The notes under the pieces: model-generated
Told to the model about the DNA's origin: nothing
Seen by the model: the letters and a program-made list of their open reading frames with translations, nothing else
The model's database searches: none
Part shown: positions 6,202 through 12,307 of the stretch, in pieces
Numbering within the stretch: the stretch's first letter is position 1
How the letters are laid out: each line of letters starts with the position of its first letter
Translations under genes and position numbers: made by a program
NCBI GenBank assembly: GCA_038850275.1
Contig: JAWCLZ010000028.1
Location: 1-15,858 of the forward strand
DNA length: 15,858 nt
From: JAWCLZ01 sp038850275
Lineage (GTDB): Archaea; Halobacteriota; JAWCLZ01
Reading direction: 5' to 3'

Positions 6202-7170
6202 ATGAAAAAGTCTCTAGCTGTAAAGGTACCCAAGAAAGATGGCGAAAGAACGAGGATGCTGCTATTAGAGCAGGGTTTAATTGATAATGAATTTAAGATC
6301 AAAAGCAATGCAGATTATCTATATATCCCAATTTCTAAGCCAAGTATAGATCTTCAGCTTGAAATAATTGAAATGGAATTTGAAAAAGCTAAAAAACGCA
6401 AGCAAATAGAGAATATACTTGGATTCTCCCCAGGATTCGAAGTAATAGGAGACATAGCCATCACTGAATATGAAAGCGAGGAAATAGCTAAAGCAATTAT
6501 GGAAGTGCACAAGGGAATAAAAACTGTGCTATATCCAGTTACCCCAGTGAGTGGGGAGTATCGACTGCGTGGGTTTAAAATTCTAGCTGGAGAACCAAGG
6601 ACTAAAACGATATATCGAGAATATGGCAGCATCTTCGAAGTCGATTTGGCAAAGGTATACTTCAGCCCGCGTTTATCCACTGAGCGCCATCGAGTGGTTG
6701 AGCAAGTTGAGGATTGGGAATTGGCTGTGGATATGTTCGCAGGTGCTGGGACATTTGCAATTCAAATTGCGAAAAAAGCACGCAAGGTATATGCAATTGA
6801 TAAAAACCCAGAGGCAATAAAATTTCTCGAGAGAAATATCGCCCTAAACAGGCTGAGTAATATAGAAGTTATTTATGGAGATATACGCGAAGTAGCGCCA
6901 AAGCTCAAAGATACTGCAAATAGAATAATAATGAACCTCCCTCACTTCGCACGTGAATTTCTAGCAGAAGCAATGCAGATCGCGAGAGAAAAATGCGTTA
7001 TTCATTACTATGCAATTAGCCACGTGGATGATCTATTCCAAAGCTCGATGGAGCACATAGAAAAAGCAGCGAATGCAAGTAAAAAAAGGGTGGAAATATT
7101 GAATAAAAAAATAGTCCGACCATATGCACCGTATAAATATAACATCTGCATAGACTTCAAGGTCTTTTAG
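6202..7170 (+). CDS. trm5: tRNA (guanine37-N1)-methyltransferase Trm5
   Basis: The enzyme methylates N1 of G37 next to the anticodon (or, in related archaeal forms, acts in wyosine synthesis) using S-adenosylmethionine, preventing frameshifts. Three domains are visible: an N-terminal D1-like segment (residues 1-45), a middle D2 domain ending at YFSPRLSTERHR (153-164), and a Rossmann-type D3 domain with SAM motif VDMFAGAGTFAI (176-187). Downstream are VYAIDKNPEA (196-205) and the catalytic-site motif MNLPHFAREFL (244-254), the Trm5 counterpart of the NPPY motif. At 322 aa the length fits archaeal Trm5. It stands alone behind its own repeat-bearing promoter. A Taw22/Trm5a-like bifunctional role cannot be excluded from sequence reading. 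Confidence 0.88.
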   Translation: MKKSLAVKVPKKDGERTRMLLLEQGLIDNEFKIKSNADYLYIPISKPSIDLQLEIIEMEFEKAKKRKQIENILGFSPGFEVIGDIAITEYESEEIAKAIMEVHKGIKTVLYPVTPVSGEYRLRGFKILAGEPRTKTIYREYGSIFEVDLAKVYFSPRLSTERHRVVEQVEDWELAVDMFAGAGTFAIQIAKKARKVYAIDKNPEAIKFLERNIALNRLSNIEVIYGDIREVAPKLKDTANRIIMNLPHFAREFLAEAMQIAREKCVIHYYAISHVDDLFQSSMEHIEKAANASKKRVEILNKKIVRPYAPYKYNICIDFKVF

Positions 7171-7185
7171 ACGATCACAAATTAT

Positions 7186-7242
7186 TAAAAATAAAAATAA
7201 AAATATAAAATAAAAAAAAGAATTTTTAAATTTAATTTTTTC
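7186..7242. terminator. Bidirectional terminator region
   Basis: This convergent gap holds an A-rich tract (7186-7219), which reads as oligo-U in the minus-strand transcript of the winged-helix gene, and T-rich tracts (7222-7242), which serve the plus-strand trm5 transcript. Archaeal termination depends mainly on such U-runs. However, each U-run falls beyond the other gene's end only partly. Confidence 0.45.
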
Positions 7243-7243
7243 C

Positions 7244-7924
7244 TTATTGCTGCTTTTTAATTTCAAATGCTCTGCTATTTTCAATATTTGTTTCAACTAG
7301 CAATCCTTCTCGAGTCATCTCAGCCAAAATTCTTCGAATCCTAGAATCCTTTCGCTTGTTATAAGCACCTTGTCCATAATAGACTTGAGCAATTTCTCTC
7401 ACGGTCATAGGATTTCCTGCAGTCGAGAGAATGTCAATTATCCTCAGCTTTTGATCAGCTATCGCCATAGAAATTTGCTCTGCTTTTACCTCGGGCATTG
7501 GCGATTCTAATACTGGTTCTAACACTGCAACGGGCACTCGGTCCTGTGGTATTTGCAGGGGTATTTGCAGCTCTAGCGGCATCGGTTCTGTTTCTATTTT
7601 TGGTTCTGTTTGTATTGCCTGCTGCGATGGTGTCTCAGTTGCTGGATTTTCAAGCGGTGCCGTGTTCAGCGCTGTTTCATCTGCAGCTTGCACATGCTCT
7701 ATTTCTATTTCAATCGCTGGTTCTGGTATTTCAAGCTTTTTTTCACTCAAGCTGGGGCTTGCTGTGAGTTGGTTTAATCGCGATGGAGCAGCTATATTTT
7801 CGCCTCCATCGGGGATTTCTGGCGGAGTGTTATTTCTGATTTCTCCTCTGCTTCGCTTAACCCTAGAATACCATCCATAGAACACAAAGGCTAGGATTGC
7901 AGTAACTGCGAATATCTCATACAT
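7244..7924 (-). CDS. Membrane-anchored winged-helix protein with Pro/Glu linker, 226 aa
   Basis: Three parts are visible. Residues 3-18 (EIFAVTAILAFVFYGW) form one membrane helix followed by a basic stretch (SRVKRSRGEIR), placing the rest in the cytoplasm. Residues about 30-145 are a low-complexity linker rich in Pro, Glu, Thr and Ile with short repeats such as LQIPLQIP. Residues about 150-226 form a winged-helix domain: LRIIDILSTAGNPMTVREIA, a basic segment YNKRKDSRIRRILAEMTREG and a wing LLVETNIENSRAFEI. It may act as a membrane-tethered transcription factor or partition-like protein; the target is unknown. The start ATG 7924 is supported by GGGGGTGG about 6 bases upstream and a TATA box at 7961-7971. 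It is a single-gene transcript. Confidence 0.75.
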   Translation of the reverse strand: MYEIFAVTAILAFVFYGWYSRVKRSRGEIRNNTPPEIPDGGENIAAPSRLNQLTASPSLSEKKLEIPEPAIEIEIEHVQAADETALNTAPLENPATETPSQQAIQTEPKIETEPMPLELQIPLQIPQDRVPVAVLEPVLESPMPEVKAEQISMAIADQKLRIIDILSTAGNPMTVREIAQVYYGQGAYNKRKDSRIRRILAEMTREGLLVETNIENSRAFEIKKQQ

Positions 7925-7960
7925 TCTAATCCACCCCCAAAAAGGCTAATATGAATAGGT

Positions 7961-7971
7961 TTTATATAAAT
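7961..7971 (-). promoter_or_regulatory. TATA box of the membrane winged-helix gene
   Basis: TTTATATAAAT-like sequence lies about 40 bases ahead of ATG 7924. Transcription would begin near 7940, leaving a leader of about 16 bases that includes the TGGGGGTGG ribosome-binding site (7930-7938). Confidence 0.5.
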
Positions 7972-8015
7972 TTTTTGTATGTAATCCCAATTTTTATTAA
8001 AAAAATATAGAATTC

Positions 8016-9203
8016 TCATCCAGATATTCTAAAAGGAAGCTTTGCATCTCTAGGAATGCTCTTTATATATCTTTCACGAAACATCAACTGGCGCATTAAG
8101 CAAGACTTTGCAGCCCTAGAATAGGCTTTATGTTTGTTGAATCTATTCCAGATAACTTTAAGTGCTTCTTCTCTAACATTGCCGAAAGAAAGAGGAGTAT
8201 AAGCACAGGGCAAAACTTCGCCGCTTGGAGTTATATGAATCCATTTTCTACCCGCGAAGCAGCCAAACATCTCAGGCCCCATGAAATATGGAAAGGCCGT
8301 GACTCTTGGGCCTTTGCGGAGTTTGTTCTTTGCAATGTGAAATTGCTTCAATAGCTCAACATCGCGATCCGTTAAAACTTCAGTCTCGTGCGAGAGCCAT
8401 CTCCCAACTGCTACGATCTCGTAAAAAGAAAGTTCATGCACGCCTAGGTTGGAGGCAAGTTCATAGAAGGCCTCTAGGTCCTTAATATTATAGGGCGATA
8501 TCACTATAAATAAATCAACCAACAAGCCAGCTTCAATTGCGTTTTGAATCCCCTCAACTGCGTCCTTGAACACGCCCTTTCTTCCCCTAATGCGATCATG
8601 CACTTTTTCATATGGCGAATCAAGGCTGATTCTAACTGCATAGAGGCCTGCTTCTTTAAGCTGCTTCGCTCTATCCAGAGTTAATCCAAATCCACTGGCA
8701 AAGGCTGCAGCAATCGCTCTTTCTCTATCTATATGTTTGATCATCGCTTCTAAATCACGCCGGAAAAGTGGCTCTCCCCCATCAAATGTGATTAAATAGC
8801 AGCCGAGCTCAAGAGCTTGATCTATTATGCTTTTTATCTCCCCTAGCTCAAGCTCGCTTTCAGATCGCATATTAGCTGCGCTGCAGTGAATGCAATTGTT
8901 GGGACAGTTTGAAGTGATCCCTATTGAAACCTGCTCTGGCACTCGCTTTTTTAATGCCGATGAAACCTGCGCCGCTATCAAGCGTTGGAAAGCCCCACTT
9001 GGAACTGGCGGTATCCAAGTTGAGAATATAATTTGCTGTTCCCCGCGTGAAATTGGTTTTTCCTGAGAAAACATTCTATTTGCACGGGATAACAACGATG
9101 CAGCTGCATAAGAAAGCATACCTCTAGGTATGAGCTTCACCTTGTGATTTAAAATCTTCACATCAATTTTCAAAAGCGGGCTTTCATATATTCTTTTTTC
9201 CAA
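8016..9203 (-). CDS. Radical SAM protein with SPASM-like C-terminus
   Basis: Cys100, Cys104 and Cys107 (CPNNCIHC) form the CxxxCxxC site that binds the radical SAM [4Fe-4S] cluster, and GGEP (142-145) is the SAM-binding motif. The C-terminal part has a SPASM/twitch-like pattern: Cys315 in FGCFAGRKW, HITPSGEVLPC with Cys333, then FGNV and a further Cys368, so it probably holds at least one auxiliary cluster. Residues 1-60 form an N-terminal extension. The start is TTG 9203, inside the end of the polyprenyl synthase gene, with GAGGGAG a few bases upstream. The 34-base overlap implies coupled expression. The operon suggests action on an isoprenoid product (lipid or quinone-like), but the substrate is not known; peptide modification is an alternative. 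Confidence 0.8.
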   Translation of the reverse strand: MEKRIYESPLLKIDVKILNHKVKLIPRGMLSYAAASLLSRANRMFSQEKPISRGEQQIIFSTWIPPVPSGAFQRLIAAQVSSALKKRVPEQVSIGITSNCPNNCIHCSAANMRSESELELGEIKSIIDQALELGCYLITFDGGEPLFRRDLEAMIKHIDRERAIAAAFASGFGLTLDRAKQLKEAGLYAVRISLDSPYEKVHDRIRGRKGVFKDAVEGIQNAIEAGLLVDLFIVISPYNIKDLEAFYELASNLGVHELSFYEIVAVGRWLSHETEVLTDRDVELLKQFHIAKNKLRKGPRVTAFPYFMGPEMFGCFAGRKWIHITPSGEVLPCAYTPLSFGNVREEALKVIWNRFNKHKAYSRAAKSCLMRQLMFRERYIKSIPRDAKLPFRISG

Positions 9204-10060
9204 CCAACTCCCTCTAAAGTGTGAATGGTTAGTATATCCACAAGTTTTAATAGCTTGTGCTTAGCTTCGCTTTCATCGAACCTATCAAGCTGCTGTTTAG
9301 CCAGCTTGGAATGCTCTTCTACAATTTCAAAGATAGCTCTCGCTACTTCAGCGGATGAATTCCCGATATTCGCAATATTTTTCGCGATTGGGAGAAACTT
9401 GGCTTTTTGAATGTCGCAAGTTTCGAGAAATTCCAGCAGGTCATCGACTATTTGATAGGCTATTCCAAGCTCAGCGCCAAAGCTTGCTAGCCTCTCTACA
9501 TAAAAATCTCTTTTACCTCTAGCTATCATTCCACCAATTGAGGCTGAAGCTGAGAATAAGGCTGCAGTTTTTCGGGATATGCATTCATAGTAATCTACTT
9601 CAGGGACTTTTATCCTGCGCATCTTTAAATCGAGAATCTCGCCTTCACTCATCAAAATCCCGGCTTTGGCGAAATCCTGAACAATAGCTTTTTCATAATT
9701 GGAAATGAGCTCCACAGCCTTTGAAATTAAAAGATCGCTGCAGAGCAGTGCTAATTCTGCTCCGAATTGTTCATGTGCAGTTGGCTTTCCCCTTCTACTT
9801 GCACCTTTATCTAGAATATCATCTTGAATAAGTGAAACCGTATGCACAAGTTCTATTGCAAGGGCAGCATTTATTGAATCCTGAGCATTCCCATTGCATA
9901 TCTCTGTGGAGAGCAAAACAATTATAGGCCTGCTTCTCTTCCCTCCCCCCAAGAGAACATATTCAATCATTTGCTTTATCTCAGGATCGACTTCAAACTT
10001 TTTAACAAACTCATTTAAGCTCTCGTTTATTATTCTATATTCTTTCCAGCTAGCGATCAT
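9170..10060 (-). CDS. Polyprenyl (isoprenyl) diphosphate synthase
   Basis: The enzyme condenses isopentenyl diphosphate with an allylic diphosphate to build an isoprenoid chain. Motifs in order are GGGKRSRP (38-45), the first Asp-rich motif QDDILD (Asp80, Asp81, Asp84) followed by RRGKPTAH, and the second motif YQIVDDLLE (202-210), where the last Asp is replaced by Glu210. The residues before the first motif (VSLI, 75-78) are not bulky aromatics, in line with a product of C20 or longer. The region after the second motif, usually GD...EGK.TLP, is divergent here (CDIQKAKFLP). The length of 296 aa is somewhat short. ATG 10060 has a TATA box at 10095-10108. It is the first gene of a two-gene operon with the radical SAM protein. 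Confidence 0.85.
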   Translation of the reverse strand: MIASWKEYRIINESLNEFVKKFEVDPEIKQMIEYVLLGGGKRSRPIIVLLSTEICNGNAQDSINAALAIELVHTVSLIQDDILDKGASRRGKPTAHEQFGAELALLCSDLLISKAVELISNYEKAIVQDFAKAGILMSEGEILDLKMRRIKVPEVDYYECISRKTAALFSASASIGGMIARGKRDFYVERLASFGAELGIAYQIVDDLLEFLETCDIQKAKFLPIAKNIANIGNSSAEVARAIFEIVEEHSKLAKQQLDRFDESEAKHKLLKLVDILTIHTLEGVGWKKEYMKARF

Positions 10061-10094
10061 CCTGCCACTGCAATAAAGGTAATCCTTTATAGGC

Positions 10095-10168
10095 TTTAAA
10101 TATATTTATCTTAATTTTAAATATAATTATTGATATTCTATTAGACGAGGGAAAGGTTTATTATTTTC
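10095..10168. promoter_or_regulatory. Divergent promoters, polyprenyl synthase and DUF457 genes
   Basis: On the minus strand AAATATATTTAAAG (10095-10108) is about 40 bases from ATG 10060, predicting a short leader. On the plus strand GGTTTATTATTTTC (10155-10168) is centred about 24 bases before ATG 10185, which would give a leaderless transcript. Confidence 0.45.
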
Positions 10169-10184
10169 AAATTTTAAAAAAATA

Positions 10185-11300
10185 ATGGGCTCAGGGCTTG
10201 AATTTGTCACACCCTTCAAATCTCGTCATGATATCGTTACTTCCCTATTCGCTCTGAGCACCATATTTAGTTTGGTGAAGAGCATAGATATAATTACCCA
10301 TGCTTTAGTGGCATTTAGCAGTGCAAAACTTCTAAAGCGAAGCGATGATGAAGTTTATGCTTGTTTAATTGGTGCAATATGCCTTGATTTTGATATTTTA
10401 ATCGCTTTTATTCCCTTGCTACTGCCCCAGCTCTATGTCTTCACTCATCGGGGAGTTACTCATTCTATATTTATCTCTCCCTTAGTTTCAGCTATAGCAC
10501 TATATATCTTCACCTCCAGCTGGGTTACAGCTAGGGTCAATAAATTTATAAGCATAAATGCAAAATTCAACTTGCGAATTTTACTTGCAGCATATCTAGG
10601 TGCGCTAAGTCATATATTGCTTGACTATTCCACTACCTCTGGCGTTCCAGTTTTCTATCCATTTTCCATTGATAAATACGCCGCTGAGCTTTTCCATTAT
10701 ATGGATTTTGGGATAATGATATTTGGAATTGGGCTTATTCTATTGCTATATAAATATAGATATAAATATAAAGATAGAGGTAGAGAGAAGATAAAAAACC
10801 CGAGGCTCTTTCTAGCTGCATTTCTACTGCTGATCTTAGCTACAGGGGGATTTAGATCCTTGGAGAAAAATAGCGCTGCTTCAACAGCTCTTTTTCCAGC
10901 TAACGTTTATCCAACTAGCAATCCATTTGTGTGGTGGATCTTAGAAGAGGATGATTTTAATAATAGCATTTATGCGAGGAGATATGATACCTTGCTTAAG
11001 ACCGAGGACCTCTTGCTGAGCTACCCCAAACTTGAGATCATCGCTGGCAATTCAAGCAATTTCAAAGAAGCCTATGCCCTAGCCAAGGCCCTTCCTCAAG
11101 TTGAACGCTTCTACTGGAACTCAGCTAAGATTTCCATAACTGCAATTTATTTTAGTTCCTCTGAAAGTTGGCTAATACAGCTGAGAGATCCGCTGAGAGA
11201 TGCTATTCAAAGGAGTTCACCAAGCTTTTATTTGGCAGGCAGAAGCTCACTTAATGTTTCAATTAGCAAACTTGGAGCTGAAGTCTTCAATAAAGGTTAA
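10185..11300 (+). CDS. DUF457/YdjM-like membrane-bound hydrolase with extra C-terminal domain
   Basis: The core (residues about 34-200) matches the YdjM/LexA-regulated family of putative membrane-bound metal-dependent hydrolases. His residues occur in DIITHALVAF (about 36-45), THRGVTHS (about 88-95) and LGALSHILLDY (about 138-148), with an acidic CLDFDI segment between. About five hydrophobic segments are visible, the last near residues 207-223. A C-terminal domain of about 145 residues follows, not typical of the short family members, and contains no further membrane helix. ATG 10185 fits a leaderless TATA spacing. However, GTG 10275, giving VKSIDIITHAL, matches the usual family N-terminus (MDxxTHAL) better, so the first 30 residues are doubtful. 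Substrate is unknown. Confidence 0.7.
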   Translation: MGSGLEFVTPFKSRHDIVTSLFALSTIFSLVKSIDIITHALVAFSSAKLLKRSDDEVYACLIGAICLDFDILIAFIPLLLPQLYVFTHRGVTHSIFISPLVSAIALYIFTSSWVTARVNKFISINAKFNLRILLAAYLGALSHILLDYSTTSGVPVFYPFSIDKYAAELFHYMDFGIMIFGIGLILLLYKYRYKYKDRGREKIKNPRLFLAAFLLLILATGGFRSLEKNSAASTALFPANVYPTSNPFVWWILEEDDFNNSIYARRYDTLLKTEDLLLSYPKLEIIAGNSSNFKEAYALAKALPQVERFYWNSAKISITAIYFSSSESWLIQLRDPLRDAIQRSSPSFYLAGRSSLNVSISKLGAEVFNKG

Positions 11301-11312
11301 AGGTTATTTTTA

Positions 11313-11322
11313 TTTATATATT
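11313..11322 (+). promoter_or_regulatory. TATA box of moaB
   Basis: TTTATATATT is centred about 27 bases ahead of ATG 11345, so the transcript should start close to that codon. This decides the start in favour of 11345 over TTG 11321, which overlaps the TATA box. Confidence 0.55.
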
Positions 11323-11344
11323 GTATCATAGATATGCTGATGAA

Positions 11345-11872
11345 ATGAGTGTTGAGGAACATAAGAAAGAGGCTGGGAAGAGTAAATTTGCAATTTTAAC
11401 TATAAGTACCTCACGCTATGCAAAATATGGGGGTTTAAAGAATCCAGATTTATGCGAAGATACCTCGGGTAAGATAATTAGAGATATATTAACTGCACAT
11501 GGTCACATATGCGTTGACTACTCCTTGGTTCCTGATGACGTGGAGAAGATACGTATGAGTATTTTAAATTTTATTTCAAGTGAAACAAATGCAATAATCT
11601 GCACGGGGGGAACAGGTCTAGCTCCAGGGGATGTTACTATTGAATCCATAAAGCCTTTGCTGGAAAAGGAGATCCCTGGTTTTGGAGAGCTTTTTAGGCT
11701 TAAAAGTATGAATCAAATTGGGAGCGCTGCCATGCTAACTCGTGCCTTGGGAGGCGTGGTCAAAGGCAAGGTAGTATTTTGCTTGCCAGGATCGCCTGAG
11801 GCAGTTTCCCTTGCAATCAATGAATTGATCTTGCCAGAAATTGGTCATATATTGAAGCATTTAAAGGATTAA
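11345..11872 (+). CDS. moaB: Molybdopterin biosynthesis protein MoaB/MogA family
   Basis: Members adenylylate molybdopterin ahead of metal insertion into the molybdenum or tungsten cofactor. The protein shows the MoaB fold signatures: KFAILTISTSRY at the N-terminus, DTSGKIIRDIL (DxSG motif), ICTGGTGLAPGDVT (the TGGTG nucleotide-binding loop) and FCLPGSPEAVSLAI (PGSP motif). The length is 175 aa from ATG 11345, as usual. This start is preferred because a TATA box lies 26 bases upstream and no ribosome-binding site is seen (leaderless); TTG 11321 would fall inside the promoter. It stands alone, with no other cofactor genes beside it, and implies that the host uses a pterin-based Mo or W enzyme. 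Confidence 0.9.
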   Translation: MSVEEHKKEAGKSKFAILTISTSRYAKYGGLKNPDLCEDTSGKIIRDILTAHGHICVDYSLVPDDVEKIRMSILNFISSETNAIICTGGTGLAPGDVTIESIKPLLEKEIPGFGELFRLKSMNQIGSAAMLTRALGGVVKGKVVFCLPGSPEAVSLAINELILPEIGHILKHLKD

Positions 11873-11878
11873 TATAAT

Positions 11879-11900
11879 ATATAATAAATATATAATAAAT
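11879..11900 (+). repeat. Two tandem 11-bp AT-rich units
   Basis: ATATAATAAAT occurs twice in direct succession just after the moaB stop, in an AT-rich stretch where moaB and the opposing zinc-protein gene converge. Confidence 0.5.
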
Positions 11901-11920
11901 AGAGATAAATAGGAGATAGA

Positions 11921-12100
11921 TTAGAGATATTTAGAAGCATAAAGAGGGTTGAATTGAGAGAAATGGAAAAGGCCAATTGATTTTTCCATTTCTATAAGTA
12001 GTCTTTCTTCTTGATTTAGCTTTTTCAAACAAAGCGAACAGTATCTTCTATCTCCTCTAACTCTAAAGATTATTCCACAACTCGGGCATTCTTCAAACAT
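11921..12100 (-). CDS. Small zinc-ribbon protein, 59 aa
   Basis: Reading the minus strand from ATG 12100 to TAA 11921 gives 59 residues. The N-terminal half has Cys5-x2-Cys8 (CPSCG) and Cys21-x2-Cys24 (RRYCSLCLKKL), a compact four-Cys zinc site of zinc-ribbon/FCS type. A short helix (NQEERLLIEMEKS) and an aromatic tail (GLFHFSQF, NPLYASKYL) follow. GGGGCTGAGATAGGG precedes the ATG and closely resembles the GGGGTGAGATAG that precedes leuD, and a TATA box (12134-12146) lies about 40 bases upstream, so it is likely a real gene although short. It converges on moaB and diverges from livK. It may be a metal-binding regulator or an RNA- or protein-binding adaptor; the function is not recognised. Confidence 0.68.
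   Translation of the reverse strand: MFEECPSCGIIFRVRGDRRYCSLCLKKLNQEERLLIEMEKSIGLFHFSQFNPLYASKYL
11959..11993. repeat. 12-bp inverted repeat within the zinc-ribbon gene
   Basis: AGAAATGGAAAA (11959-11970) is the exact complement of TTTTCCATTTCT (11982-11993), with an 11-base spacer. It lies inside the 3' part of the zinc-ribbon coding sequence (codons for EMEKSIGLFHFS), so it would fold in that mRNA; it also lies downstream of moaB on the other strand. Confidence 0.6.
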
Positions 12101-12133
12101 CCCTATCTCAGCCCCTTTATCAATTAGAGGATA

Positions 12134-12171
12134 TAGTATATAAAAATTATTATTTCATAATCATTATTATG
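12134..12171 (-). promoter_or_regulatory. Zinc-ribbon gene promoter and adjacent palindrome
   Basis: The minus strand has a TATA block (TTTTTATATACTA, 12134-12146) placed to start transcription near 12117. Beside it lies CATAATCATTATTATG (12156-12171), a pair of 6-bp inverted arms around 4 bases, a possible operator in the region shared with livK. Confidence 0.4.
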
Positions 12172-12206
12172 ACTTAGAAATGAGGAATTATCGAAGAGCT
12201 AGCAGG

Positions 12207-12281
12207 CAAGTGACAAGTGACAATAACAATCTTTATATCCATCTACTTTCATTATAAAGTATGCCATGCTATTGCATAGCA
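12207..12281 (+). promoter_or_regulatory. livK promoter, direct repeat and leader inverted repeat
   Basis: TTTATAT (12232-12238) is the TATA box. Upstream is a tandem duplication CAAGTGA-CAAGTGA (12207-12220). Downstream, TGCTAT (12267-12272) and ATAGCA (12276-12281) form a perfect inverted repeat around TGC, a few bases after the expected start near 12261. These flank the promoter as activator and repressor sites often do, and suggest the transporter is regulated by its substrate; this is inference. Confidence 0.45.
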
Positions 12282-12307
12282 CGGTTAAGGAGGAGCGAGG
12301 AGTGTAT

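Noticed and set aside
7498..7880. Hydrophobic plus-strand ORFs opposite the Pro/Glu linker
   Set aside because: They are antisense to the low-complexity linker of the membrane winged-helix gene; the Leu/Val/Phe richness is the complement of Glu/Gln/Ala/Pro codons.
12266..12307. Earlier ATG for livK
   Set aside because: It would put 14 residues before the signal peptide and cover a leader inverted repeat; ATG 12308 has a strong ribosome-binding site.
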